NCBI GenBank assembly: GCA_022821105.1
Contig: JAJEEH010000297.1
Span: 1-34,639, forward strand
Source of the DNA: Acidimicrobiia bacterium
GTDB taxonomy: Bacteria; Actinomycetota; Acidimicrobiia; Acidimicrobiales; Bin134
Reading direction: 5' to 3'
DNA: 34,639 nucleotides
Below, one piece after another: positions 25,656 to 33,425 of the stretch. The notes beneath the pieces were generated by a model. That model was not told the origin of the DNA. It did not search any database and saw nothing but the letters and a program-made list of their open reading frames with translations. A program made the position numbers and the translations under genes. The first letter of the stretch is position 1. Every line of letters starts with the position of its first letter.

Positions 25656-26447
25656 TCACCCGTCGCTGACGTCGTCCCAGTCGAAGTCCACCACCACCGG
25701 GGCATGGTCCGACGGCTTTTCCCCCTTGCGGGCGTTGCGGTCCATGATCGCCGTGGTCACCTGCTGGGCCAGCGGCTCGGTGGCCATCACCATGTCGATG
25801 CGCATTCCCTGGCGCTTGTGGAACCGCCCGGCCTGGTAGTCCCAGAATGTGTAGAGGCCGTCGTCGGCCCACCGCTGGCGGAACACGTCTACCAATCCCC
25901 AGTCCTCCACTGCGGCAAAGGCCTCCCTCTCGGGCTGGCTTACGTGGGTCAGCCCCTCGAATGCGGCGATGTCCCAGACATCATTGTCGGCCGGGGCCAC
26001 GTTGAAGTCTCCGGCCACAACCACCGCCGCCCCGGCATCAGCGTTGGCCTCCAAGTGGGACCGGAGCCGGCCCAGCCAGTCGAGCTTGTAGTGGTAGTGG
26101 TCATGGCCCAGCTCGCGCCCGTTGGGTATGTAGGCGCTCGCCACCCGCACACCGGCGCATGTGGCCCACACGATGCGGGCGTCGGGGTCGGCGTCGCGGC
26201 CGTCGGCGAATCCGTTGCCGGGATCGGCCAATCCCACCCGGCTCAAGATGGCCACCCCGTTCCACCTCCCCTGGCCGTGATGGACCCACTCGTAACCCAT
26301 GGCCTCAAAGGCCAAGCCGGGAAAGGCGTCCTGCGCCATTTTGGTCTCCTGCATGCACAGCACATCGGGGTCGGCCAGCTCCAACCACTCTTGGACTCGG
26401 GGCATGCGGGCGTTCAGCGAATTCACGTTCCAAGTGGCCAACCGCAC
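25656..26447 (-). CDS. xth: Exonuclease III-type AP endonuclease
   Basis: This enzyme cuts at abasic sites and removes 3' blocks in base-excision repair. The 263 residues contain LATWNVNSLNAR, the metal-ligand glutamate in CMQETKM, GDFNVAP, the Asp-containing YTFWDYQAGRF region and the catalytic SDHAPVVVDF. The GTG at 26447 has no Shine-Dalgarno site, but TAGGGT ends seven bases upstream, so translation is probably leaderless. It diverges from kgd with 41 bases between starts. The antiporter gene follows on the same strand. Confidence 0.94.
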   Translation of the reverse strand: MRLATWNVNSLNARMPRVQEWLELADPDVLCMQETKMAQDAFPGLAFEAMGYEWVHHGQGRWNGVAILSRVGLADPGNGFADGRDADPDARIVWATCAGVRVASAYIPNGRELGHDHYHYKLDWLGRLRSHLEANADAGAAVVVAGDFNVAPADNDVWDIAAFEGLTHVSQPEREAFAAVEDWGLVDVFRQRWADDGLYTFWDYQAGRFHKRQGMRIDMVMATEPLAQQVTTAIMDRNARKGEKPSDHAPVVVDFDWDDVSDG

Positions 26448-26488
26448 CAGCAGAACCCTAGTGCTTCAGAAGTCCATAGACTTTCCCC
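26448..26488. promoter_or_regulatory. 41-bp near-symmetric divergent promoter xth/kgd
   Basis: Minus-strand TAGGGT (26455-26460) lies seven bases before the xth GTG, and plus-strand TAGACT (26477-26482) lies six bases before the kgd ATG. Between them CTTCAGAAG (26464-26472) is a perfect palindrome centred exactly on the middle of the gap. AAGTC-CATA-GACTT (26470-26483) is an inverted repeat covering the kgd -10 element. Each -10 falls about where the other promoter's -35 would be. Confidence 0.55.
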
Positions 26489-29400
26489 ATGGCCCCGGAT
26501 GCCGAGCAGGTCGTCGGTCAGAACGCCTGGCTGGTTGATGAGATGCACCGCCAGTTCCTGGCCGATCCCAAGTCGGTCAGCGAGAGTTGGCAGGACTTCT
26601 TTTCCGACTATCGCCCGGACCGGATCTTGGCTGAGCCGGCCGCCCCAACGGAGGGTCTCCAACCCGTACCCGAGCCAGACGAGCCTCGGGAGCCCTCGCC
26701 CGGCGATCCTCTGCGAGGGGCGGCCGCCCGCATCGCCCGCAACATGGAGGCCAGCCTGGCCGTCCCCACCGCAACCAGCTTCCGGGAGGTTCCGGCCAAG
26801 CTCCTCGACGTCAACCGCCGGATCATCAACGGTTATCTGGGTCGCACCGATGGGCGCAAGGTGTCGTACACCCACTTGATCGCCTACGCCGTGGTGCAGG
26901 CCATCGCCCACCACATGCCGGTGATGAACTCCACCTTCGTCGATGACGACAGCGGCCCCCGGGTGGTGCGCCATCCCCACATCGGCCTGGGCATCGCCGT
27001 AGACGTGGAGAAATCCGACGGGTCACGCTCGCTTCTGGTGCCTTGCCTGCCTGAAGCCGACACGCTGGACTTCCCCAACTTTGTGGAGCTCTACGACACC
27101 ATGATCCGCAAGGTGCGGAGCAATGATCTGAGCCCCGACGATTTTGCGGGCGTCACTGTCAGCATCACCAACCCCGGCACCCTGGGCACGGTGCAGTCGG
27201 TGCCCCGGCTCATGCCCGGCCAAGGGGTCATTGTCGGGGTGGGCACCATTGACTATCCCACGGCCTATCAGGCCGCCGACTCCCGCACGTTGGCCGACCT
27301 GGGGGTGTCGAAGGTGATCACCCTCTCGTCCACCTACGACCACCGCATCATCCAGGGTGCCGAGTCGGGGATGTTCCTGGGCGCGGTTCACGAACTTCTG
27401 CTGGGCAAGCACGCCTTCTACGACGAGATATTCCGGGCGGTGGGCGTGCCTTACGAGGCAGTGCGCTGGCGGCCCGACATCTTGCCCATCGATCGGGAAC
27501 AGGCGGTGATCACCAAGCAGGTGCAGGTGAACGCGCTCATCAACATGCACCGGGTTCGGGGCCACCTGATCGCCGACCTTGACCCGCTGTCGGCCAGCGA
27601 GCCCGAGATGCACGCCGAGCTCGATCCGGCCACCTATGGCCTGACCATCTGGGATCTCGATCGGGAGTTCCTCACCACCGGGCTGGGGGGCATCGACATG
27701 GGCCAGCCCGACGGCAAGATGCCGCTGGGAGAGATCTTGCACGTGCTCCGCAATGCCTACTGCCGGACAGTGGGCGTGGAGTACATGCATATTCAGGATC
27801 CCAACGAGAAGCAGTGGATCCAAGAGCAGGTGGAAGGGGCAGGCGCCCCGGCGGGACTGGGAGAGAAGCTGCACATTCTGGATCGGCTGAACGCGGCCGA
27901 GGCCCTGGAGCGATTCTTGGACACCAAGTACGTGGGCCAGAAACGGTTCGGAATCGAGGGGGCCGAGAGCGCCATAGTGGTGCTCGACGCAGTGCTGGGA
28001 AAGGCCGCCGACCTGGGCATGGCCTCGGCCATCATGGGCATGGCCCACCGGGGACGGCTCAATGTGCTGGTGAACATCGTGGGCAAGGACTACGGACAGC
28101 TCTTCGGCGAGTTCGAGGGGAACCTGGACGAGTCGTCCACCCAGGGGTCGGGCGACGTGAAGTACCACCTGGGCATGACCTCGGAATTCGAGAGCATGGC
28201 CGGCAACCGCATCACGGTGGAGCTGGCCGCCAACCCCTCTCACTTGGAGGCGGTGAATCCGGTGGTCGAGGGCATGGTCCGAGCCCGCTTGGACCACATC
28301 GGCAACGATCAGAGCGAGCACAGCCCGGTCAGCGGGCTGGTGCGGGGCCAGGCTGCCAGCGAGGAGAACCGCTATCCCGTGCTTCCCCTGCTGGTACACG
28401 GTGACGCCGCTTTCGCCGGCCAGGGTGTGGTGAGCGAAACATTGAACCTGTCGCTGATCCAGGGGTACCTAACCGGAGGCACGGTGCACCTGGTGATCAA
28501 CAACCAGGTGGGGTTTACCACTACCGCGGAGGCGGCTCGCTCCAGCTACTACTGCACCGACGTGGCCAAGATGATCCAGGCCCCCATCTTCCACGTCAAC
28601 GGCGACGACCCCGAGGCCTGCGCCCGAGTGGCCCTCTTGGCGCTGGCCTACCGCAACCACTTCCACAAAGACGTGGTGATAGATATGTGGTGCTACCGCC
28701 GCCAGGGGCACAACGAGGCCGACGACCCCAGCTACACCCAGCCGGAGATGTACCGGAGGATCGAGAGCCACCGCTCGGTGCGGAAGCGTTACGTGGAGTC
28801 GCTGGTCAAGCGGGGGGACATCACCCTTGATGAGGCCGAGCAGGCCATGGACGAGTTCCGGGCCAAGCTCCAGAAGGCGCTGGAAGAAACTCGGGACCGC
28901 ACTTCCGACGAATCGCTGGGGGAAACCGTTGGATCTGCGAATGCCGCCAGCAGAGAGCTTCAGCTGTCGATCTCGGAAGGACTGGCCGACCCCACTCCCC
29001 ACGTCGCGCCCCCCGTGGACACCGGCGTGTCGGAACGGCAGATCAGGCGTGTGTTCGACGTGCTCACCTCGGTGCCCGACGGGTTTGTGCTCCACCCCAA
29101 ACTGGCCCGGCAGTTCGAGGCCCGAGACAAAATGATGGCCGAGGGCATGGTGGACTGGGGGCTGGCCGAGGCGCTGGCCTTCGGCACCCTGCTCGATGAG
29201 GGAACATCGATCCGCCTAGCCGGCCAGGACTCTCGCCGGGGCACGTTCTCCCATCGCCACAGCACCCTGGTGTGCAACCAATCGGCTCGGGAGCACTGCC
29301 CGCTGGCCGAACTGGCCCGCAGCGGGGCCAGGTTGTGGGTGTACGACTCACTGCTCTCGGAATATGCCGCACTGGGATTCGAATACGGCTACTCGGTGGG

Positions 29401-30184
29401 CGACACCAATGCACTGGTCCTCTGGGAAGCCCAGTTCGGCGACTTCGTCAATGGCGCGCAGATCATCATCGACCAGTTCGTCATGTCGGCCGAGGACAAG
29501 TGGAACCAGCGCTCAGGGCTGGTGATGCTCCTTCCCCATGGTTTCGAGGGGCAGGGGCCGGAGCACTCATCGGGGCGGATCGAGCGGTTCTTGCAGTCTG
29601 TGGCCGAGAACAACATCCGAGTGGCCAACCTGTCTACTGCGGCTCAGTACTTCCATCTGCTCCGAGATCAAGCCAGGCGCTCGAAGCGCAAACCGCTGGT
29701 GCTGTTCACCCCCAAATCACTTCTGCGCCATCGAGACGCCCGATCACCGGTGGGCGATTTGACCGACGGCTGGTTCTCCCCGGTGCTGTCCGATCCCGGG
29801 GATTTCGATCCCCGGCAAGTCACCGGTGTTGTGCTGACCAGCGGCAAGATCAGCCATGAGGCCATCGCGGCGCGAGACCGAGGCGGCGCCCCTGTGGCGG
29901 TTGTGCGGGTGGAACAGCTCTACCCCTGGCCAGCTAGCACCTTGGCCGAAGCACTCGGCCACTACCCCCAAATCAACAAAATCGTCTGGCTCCAAGAGGA
30001 GCCCCAGAACATGGGGCCGTGGAACTACGTGAAAGGCCATTTGCACGAGGCGTTCGGAGACCGATGCGACATCCTTAGGGCCAGCCGCAACGAGTCGTCC
30101 AGCCCGGCCACCGGCAGCGCCGCTGTTCACACTCAGGAGCAGTCGGAGCTAATCACCCGAACCTTTGACCTGCTGAATTCCTAG
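26489..30184 (+). CDS. kgd: Multifunctional 2-oxoglutarate metabolism enzyme Kgd (fused E2/E1)
   Basis: Kgd combines a succinyltransferase-like E2 domain with a thiamine-diphosphate E1 domain. It acts as 2-oxoglutarate dehydrogenase/decarboxylase in the TCA cycle, as in mycobacteria. The 1231 residues have the N-terminal helix GQNAWLVDEMHRQFLADP, a short Pro-rich linker, then the E2 domain (about 85-330) ending in TYDHRIIQGAESG with His285. The E1 domain contains AHRGRLNVL, GDAAFAGQGVV, the thiamine site around HVNGDDPEACARV (about 700) and GHNEADDPSYTQP. No lipoyl domain is present, as in other Kgd proteins. The ATG lacks a Shine-Dalgarno site. It ends in a CTAG shared with the convergent STAS gene. 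Confidence 0.97.
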   Translation: MAPDAEQVVGQNAWLVDEMHRQFLADPKSVSESWQDFFSDYRPDRILAEPAAPTEGLQPVPEPDEPREPSPGDPLRGAAARIARNMEASLAVPTATSFREVPAKLLDVNRRIINGYLGRTDGRKVSYTHLIAYAVVQAIAHHMPVMNSTFVDDDSGPRVVRHPHIGLGIAVDVEKSDGSRSLLVPCLPEADTLDFPNFVELYDTMIRKVRSNDLSPDDFAGVTVSITNPGTLGTVQSVPRLMPGQGVIVGVGTIDYPTAYQAADSRTLADLGVSKVITLSSTYDHRIIQGAESGMFLGAVHELLLGKHAFYDEIFRAVGVPYEAVRWRPDILPIDREQAVITKQVQVNALINMHRVRGHLIADLDPLSASEPEMHAELDPATYGLTIWDLDREFLTTGLGGIDMGQPDGKMPLGEILHVLRNAYCRTVGVEYMHIQDPNEKQWIQEQVEGAGAPAGLGEKLHILDRLNAAEALERFLDTKYVGQKRFGIEGAESAIVVLDAVLGKAADLGMASAIMGMAHRGRLNVLVNIVGKDYGQLFGEFEGNLDESSTQGSGDVKYHLGMTSEFESMAGNRITVELAANPSHLEAVNPVVEGMVRARLDHIGNDQSEHSPVSGLVRGQAASEENRYPVLPLLVHGDAAFAGQGVVSETLNLSLIQGYLTGGTVHLVINNQVGFTTTAEAARSSYYCTDVAKMIQAPIFHVNGDDPEACARVALLALAYRNHFHKDVVIDMWCYRRQGHNEADDPSYTQPEMYRRIESHRSVRKRYVESLVKRGDITLDEAEQAMDEFRAKLQKALEETRDRTSDESLGETVGSANAASRELQLSISEGLADPTPHVAPPVDTGVSERQIRRVFDVLTSVPDGFVLHPKLARQFEARDKMMAEGMVDWGLAEALAFGTLLDEGTSIRLAGQDSRRGTFSHRHSTLVCNQSAREHCPLAELARSGARLWVYDSLLSEYAALGFEYGYSVGDTNALVLWEAQFGDFVNGAQIIIDQFVMSAEDKWNQRSGLVMLLPHGFEGQGPEHSSGRIERFLQSVAENNIRVANLSTAAQYFHLLRDQARRSKRKPLVLFTPKSLLRHRDARSPVGDLTDGWFSPVLSDPGDFDPRQVTGVVLTSGKISHEAIAARDRGGAPVAVVRVEQLYPWPASTLAEALGHYPQINKIVWLQEEPQNMGPWNYVKGHLHEAFGDRCDILRASRNESSSPATGSAAVHTQEQSELITRTFDLLNS

Positions 30185-30720
30185 TGCTCGAGGAGCCGCC
30201 TGGCTACCTCTCGGGCCTCGTCCAGATTTCCGACGATCCGGTCTTGGGGAACCCGCTGGAGGACGTCGAGGGACCGCAGGGTCCGGGCGGGCAACCCGGA
30301 GAGGGCCATCACAATGCACTCGGTGTCTTGGTCGATGGCCGCGTCGATGAGCTGCTCAAGGACCAACGCCGCGCTGTCGTCCATGTAGATGGTCTCGGAG
30401 AAATCAAAGATCACCACCTCATGGTCCCGGATGTCCACGCTGACGGTGTTGATGATCTTGTTGGACGACGCCACCGAGAAGCTGCCCCGGAAAGCAACCA
30501 TGCCGACTCGGGCGGCATGGGGATCTGCCTCTCCTTCAGATGGAGTGATCTCGCCTTCGAAGAACACCTGGTCCAAAATCGGCACAGAAACCACGTTGTC
30601 CATCTCCAGGCGCTCGAACTGCCGAGAGCGGGTCATGCCGGCGATGATCAGGCCAATGGCCACCGCGGTGGTGATACCCCCGAACGAGTCTTCGCGAAAA
30701 CTGTGCAGGTTGTAGCTCAT
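30181..30720 (-). CDS. Remnant SulP-type protein: one membrane segment plus STAS domain
   Basis: The first 18 or so residues (YNLHSFREDSFGGITTAV) resemble the N-terminus of SulP anion transporters (FRxDxFGGLTAAV). Residues 22-45 (GLIIAGMTRSRQFERLEMDNVV) resemble the end of the last SulP helix and its linker. A full STAS domain follows (about 70-170), with VGMVAFRGSFSVASSNKIINTV and VVIFDFSETIYMDDSAALVLEQLID. Length is 179 residues against about 550 for the family, so the 10 or more middle helices are missing while the frame is intact. It cannot be a transporter; it may be a deletion remnant or a membrane-tethered STAS regulator. A hairpin covers its ribosome site. The sequence could also reflect an assembly collapse. 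Confidence 0.8.
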   Translation of the reverse strand: MSYNLHSFREDSFGGITTAVAIGLIIAGMTRSRQFERLEMDNVVSVPILDQVFFEGEITPSEGEADPHAARVGMVAFRGSFSVASSNKIINTVSVDIRDHEVVIFDFSETIYMDDSAALVLEQLIDAAIDQDTECIVMALSGLPARTLRSLDVLQRVPQDRIVGNLDEAREVARRLLEH

Positions 30721-30722
30721 AT

Positions 30723-30743
30723 GCCAGGCCTCTTGGGCCTGGC
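30723..30743 (-). promoter_or_regulatory. Hairpin covering the ribosome site of the SulP/STAS remnant
   Basis: GCCAGGCC (30723-30730) and GGCCTGGC (30736-30743) form a perfect 8-bp stem with a 5-base loop, ending two bases before the ATG. The Shine-Dalgarno-like AGAGG (30729-30733, minus strand) lies in the loop and stem. It could block translation or act as a terminator for the upstream amidohydrolase, though no T-run follows. Confidence 0.45.
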
Positions 30744-30758
30744 TGAGCTTAGGACATT

Positions 30759-31961
30759 TCAGTCAATGTCAAGATTGAGGAGGCGGGCGGCGTTGCCCCG
30801 CACCAGCTTGTGGACCACGTCGGAGGGCAGGTGGCCCATCATGTCCTCGGCCACCTTCTTGGTGTGCGGCCACGTTGTGTCGGTGTGGGGATAGTCGGTC
30901 TCGAACGTCACGTTGTCCACCCCCACCTCGTCCAGCGACTTCAGCCCGTGGTTGTCCCGGAAGAAACACCCGTAGATCTGCCGGTAGTAGTAGGTGGATG
31001 GCGGTTCGGGGACGATGTCCCGCACGCCACCCCAGGCTCGGTGCTCGCTCCAGACGTCGTCGCAGCGCTCCAAGATGTAGGGGATCCACCCGATCTGGCC
31101 CTCGGAGTAGGCCAGCTTCAGTTCGGGAAACCGCACCAGCACTCCGGAGAACAGGAAATCGCTCATCGAGGCGATGGCGTTGTTGAAGCTGAGCGATGCC
31201 GCCACCGCGGGCGGGGCGTCGGGAGAGGCCGCCGGCATCACCGAGGAGGAGCCGATGTGCATGCACACCGCAGTGGAGGTGTCCTGGCAGGCGGCAAAGA
31301 ATGGATCCCAGTAGTCGGTGTGAATGCTGGGCAGGCCCAGATTGGGAGCGATCTCCGAGAAGCACACGGCATGGCAGCCCCGGGCCGCATTGCGCTCCAC
31401 CTCGGCCCTTGCGAGCTCAACATCCCACAGCGGGATGATGGCCAGGGGGATGAGCGCCCCGTTTGAGTCGCCGCACCACTCCTCGATCATGAAGTCGTTG
31501 TAAGCCTGGACACAGGCCAGGGCCAGTTCCTTGTCTTCGGCCTCCAAGAAGGTCTGGCCGCAGAACCGGGGAAACGTCGGGAACGAGAGCGATGCCTCCA
31601 CGTGGTTCATCTCCATGTCCTCCACCCGGGCCTTGGGCTCGTAGCACCCTGGACGCATCTCGTCGAAGGTGATGGGCACGGCTTCCATGTCGTCGCGGTC
31701 GAACCCCACTGCGGCCACATGGCGCTTGTTGGGATACACCAGGTCCTCGTAGAACCACACGTCGCCCCACGGACCGTCATCCACGTCCAGCTCGTAGGTG
31801 TACATCTTGGGCCCGCCGGTATAGGTGATCGGCCCCACCCGGCGCCGCTCGACTCGCGGGCCTCGCTCTTTGAACCGCTCCGGCAGCCAGCTCTGCCACA
31901 AGTGTGCGGGCTCTACGAGGTGGTCGTCCACGCTGATGATCTTGGGAATCTCGGTGCGCAC
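30759..31961 (-). CDS. Amidohydrolase-related TIM-barrel metal-dependent hydrolase
   Basis: The 400-residue protein belongs to the amidohydrolase-related (ACMSD-like) family. The first metal ligand motif is SVDDHLVEP near residue 10. CMHIGSSS holds the barrel histidine near 235, and ETDYPHTDTTWP holds the late aspartate near 362. The segments RFPELKLAYSEGQIGWIPYILER and NAARLLNL are standard for the family. These enzymes decarboxylate or hydrolyse small aromatic or ring compounds; the substrate is unknown. The GTG at 31961 has no ribosome site, but TAGGCT ends seven bases upstream, so a leaderless transcript is likely. Confidence 0.9.
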   Translation of the reverse strand: MRTEIPKIISVDDHLVEPAHLWQSWLPERFKERGPRVERRRVGPITYTGGPKMYTYELDVDDGPWGDVWFYEDLVYPNKRHVAAVGFDRDDMEAVPITFDEMRPGCYEPKARVEDMEMNHVEASLSFPTFPRFCGQTFLEAEDKELALACVQAYNDFMIEEWCGDSNGALIPLAIIPLWDVELARAEVERNAARGCHAVCFSEIAPNLGLPSIHTDYWDPFFAACQDTSTAVCMHIGSSSVMPAASPDAPPAVAASLSFNNAIASMSDFLFSGVLVRFPELKLAYSEGQIGWIPYILERCDDVWSEHRAWGGVRDIVPEPPSTYYYRQIYGCFFRDNHGLKSLDEVGVDNVTFETDYPHTDTTWPHTKKVAEDMMGHLPSDVVHKLVRGNAARLLNLDID

Positions 31962-31968
31962 GGGCAGA

Positions 31969-31974
31969 AGCCTA
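31969..31974 (-). promoter_or_regulatory. Candidate -10 element for leaderless amidohydrolase mRNA
   Basis: TAGGCT on the minus strand, seven bases before the GTG at 31961, in the 66-bp gap after the HD-domain gene. Confidence 0.4.
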
Positions 31975-32027
31975 CCGGCATCGGCGGGCGGTGGCCGGAT
32001 CGGTGGGCGAAGGCCGAACCGGCTCCC

Positions 32028-32489
32028 CTATTGGTCTGCGGCAGCCAAAGCAGCGGCCACTTCAGCGGGAAGGGAGGACTGGCGCGGAGAGAGGTGGTGC
32101 TCGGCAGCCCAGGCCACTGCCAGTTCGGGGCTGCCTGCGTCTCGCAGCATCTCCGCTCCCAAACGGGGATGATCCCGATATGCGGCCCATCGGCCTTTGA
32201 GCAGGCCGGGAACAATCGCTCCCGCCAGCGTGGCCCCCACTCGGGCCGCCGTTCCCAGTTCGGCTTGGATCTTCCCCACGTCGTGGAGGGCGGCGGCCAC
32301 CCGCTGGTCATCGTCCACAAGGGCAGGGTTTCGGGCCGAACGCAGTGCATGGCTGCGGTCAGCAGCGCTCATCTGGGCGTAGAGAGCGGCCTCGGCATCA
32401 CTGAGCAGGCCAATCAGCCAGCGCTCCCCGGCGGAATCGGGGTCTCGATCGAGAATCGACTGGAAGAAGCGCCGAACCAGGTGGATCAA
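32028..32489 (-). CDS. HD-domain phosphohydrolase-like protein
   Basis: The 153 residues from TTG 32489 carry an HD-type metal site: the first histidine in AADRSHALRSA, then AALHDVGKIQ with the His-Asp pair, then RDHPRLGAEMLR and AAEHHLSP, whose histidines complete the site. This is the arrangement of HD hydrolases that cleave nucleotides or phosphate esters; the substrate is not known. The TTG start overlaps the xerD stop as TTGA. A longer upstream frame inside xerD has no family character and is a shadow. It is the last gene of the pyrG-Nudix-xerD unit. Confidence 0.82.
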   Translation of the reverse strand: MIHLVRRFFQSILDRDPDSAGERWLIGLLSDAEAALYAQMSAADRSHALRSARNPALVDDDQRVAAALHDVGKIQAELGTAARVGATLAGAIVPGLLKGRWAAYRDHPRLGAEMLRDAGSPELAVAWAAEHHLSPRQSSLPAEVAAALAAADQ

Positions 32490-33418
32490 CGCTTCAACAC
32501 CGCCCGCGGGTGAGCGGCTCGATAGGCCTCCCACAGCTTTTCCTTGGACACCATCGTGTAGACCTGGGTGGTGCTGATGGAGGCATGGCCCAAGAGCTCC
32601 TGCACGGCTCTGATGTCGGCGCCGTGGTCCAGCATGTGGGTGGCGCAGGAGTGGCGGAACACGTGGGGAGACACTTTGGCGCCCAACCCCACCTGCTGGG
32701 CTCTCTTCTTCACCACCCCCCAAGCCCCCTGACGCGACAGGCGGCGTCCCCGCTGGTTGAGCCATACCGCCTCTTGGTCGTGCTGGGACTCCCAGCGCTC
32801 GGGCTCCATCTCCCCCCGCCCGGCGGGCACCAACCAGGCGGTCAGCGCCTCGAGGGCGCATCGTCCCAGCGGCAGGATCCGCTCCTTTTGCCCCTTTCCC
32901 AGAACCCGCACCGTGGCCCCGCCCACGTCCAAGTCGACCAGCGACATCCCGACCAGCTCGCTTATGCGCATCCCCGTGCCGTAGAGCAGCTCCAGCATCG
33001 CCCTATCCCGTCGAGACACCCGGTCGGCGCCCACCACGGCGTCCAAGATGGCATCCACCTCGGCTTCGCTCAGCGCCCTGGGCAGGGCCCTTGGCACCGT
33101 GGGAAGCTCCACCTGGGATCCCGGGTCGTCAGCCCGGCGACCCTCGATGACTAGGAACTGGTGGAATGTCCGCACCGCGGTCATGGCCCGCTTGACCGTA
33201 GAGGGGGCCAACCCCCGGCTCTGGAGGTGCCGCAAGAACGCCAGAAGGTCTTCTTCTCCAGCCGTCTCAGGGCTGCTCTCCCGCGAGTTCAAGACCTCGC
33301 AGTAGCCGGTCAGATCCCGACGATAGGCCTCACAGGTGCGGGGGGCGCGGCCCCTCTCCAGCACCAACCAGTCCAAAAACTCCTCTACCCCGCTCCCTGC
33401 GCTCACCGCGGGCGGCAC
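32486..33418 (-). CDS. xerD: Site-specific tyrosine recombinase XerD
   Basis: XerD, with XerC, resolves chromosome dimers at dif. The N-terminal SAM-like core-binding domain (about 8-100) precedes a catalytic domain with the full set: Arg151 in GTGMRISELV, Lys175 in GKGQKERILP, His252-x-x-Arg255 in SPHVFRHSCATHML, His278 in LLGHASISTTQVYT and the nucleophile Tyr287. The 310-residue length is normal, with a small insert near 200-215. pyrG-Nudix-xerD is the order known in mycobacteria. XerC is not in the window and no dif-like site was seen. This is the housekeeping recombinase, not a phage integrase. Confidence 0.95.
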   Translation of the reverse strand: MPPAVSAGSGVEEFLDWLVLERGRAPRTCEAYRRDLTGYCEVLNSRESSPETAGEEDLLAFLRHLQSRGLAPSTVKRAMTAVRTFHQFLVIEGRRADDPGSQVELPTVPRALPRALSEAEVDAILDAVVGADRVSRRDRAMLELLYGTGMRISELVGMSLVDLDVGGATVRVLGKGQKERILPLGRCALEALTAWLVPAGRGEMEPERWESQHDQEAVWLNQRGRRLSRQGAWGVVKKRAQQVGLGAKVSPHVFRHSCATHMLDHGADIRAVQELLGHASISTTQVYTMVSKEKLWEAYRAAHPRAVLKR

Positions 33419-33425
33419 AGAGAAT

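Noticed and set aside
27320-27370. Missing Asp in the E2 motif of Kgd (DHRIIQGAESG instead of DHRxxDGA)
   Set aside because: The same form is found in mycobacterial Kgd, so it is a family trait and not a lesion.
32490-32861. N-terminal extension of the HD-domain gene
   Set aside because: The extra 124 codons lie in another frame of xerD and look like arginine/glycine-rich shadow sequence; the TTGA overlap start fits better.
32486-33418. The tyrosine recombinase as the integrase of a mobile element
   Set aside because: It has XerD length and motifs, the housekeeping neighbours pyrG and Nudix, and no attachment site, tRNA target or phage genes nearby.
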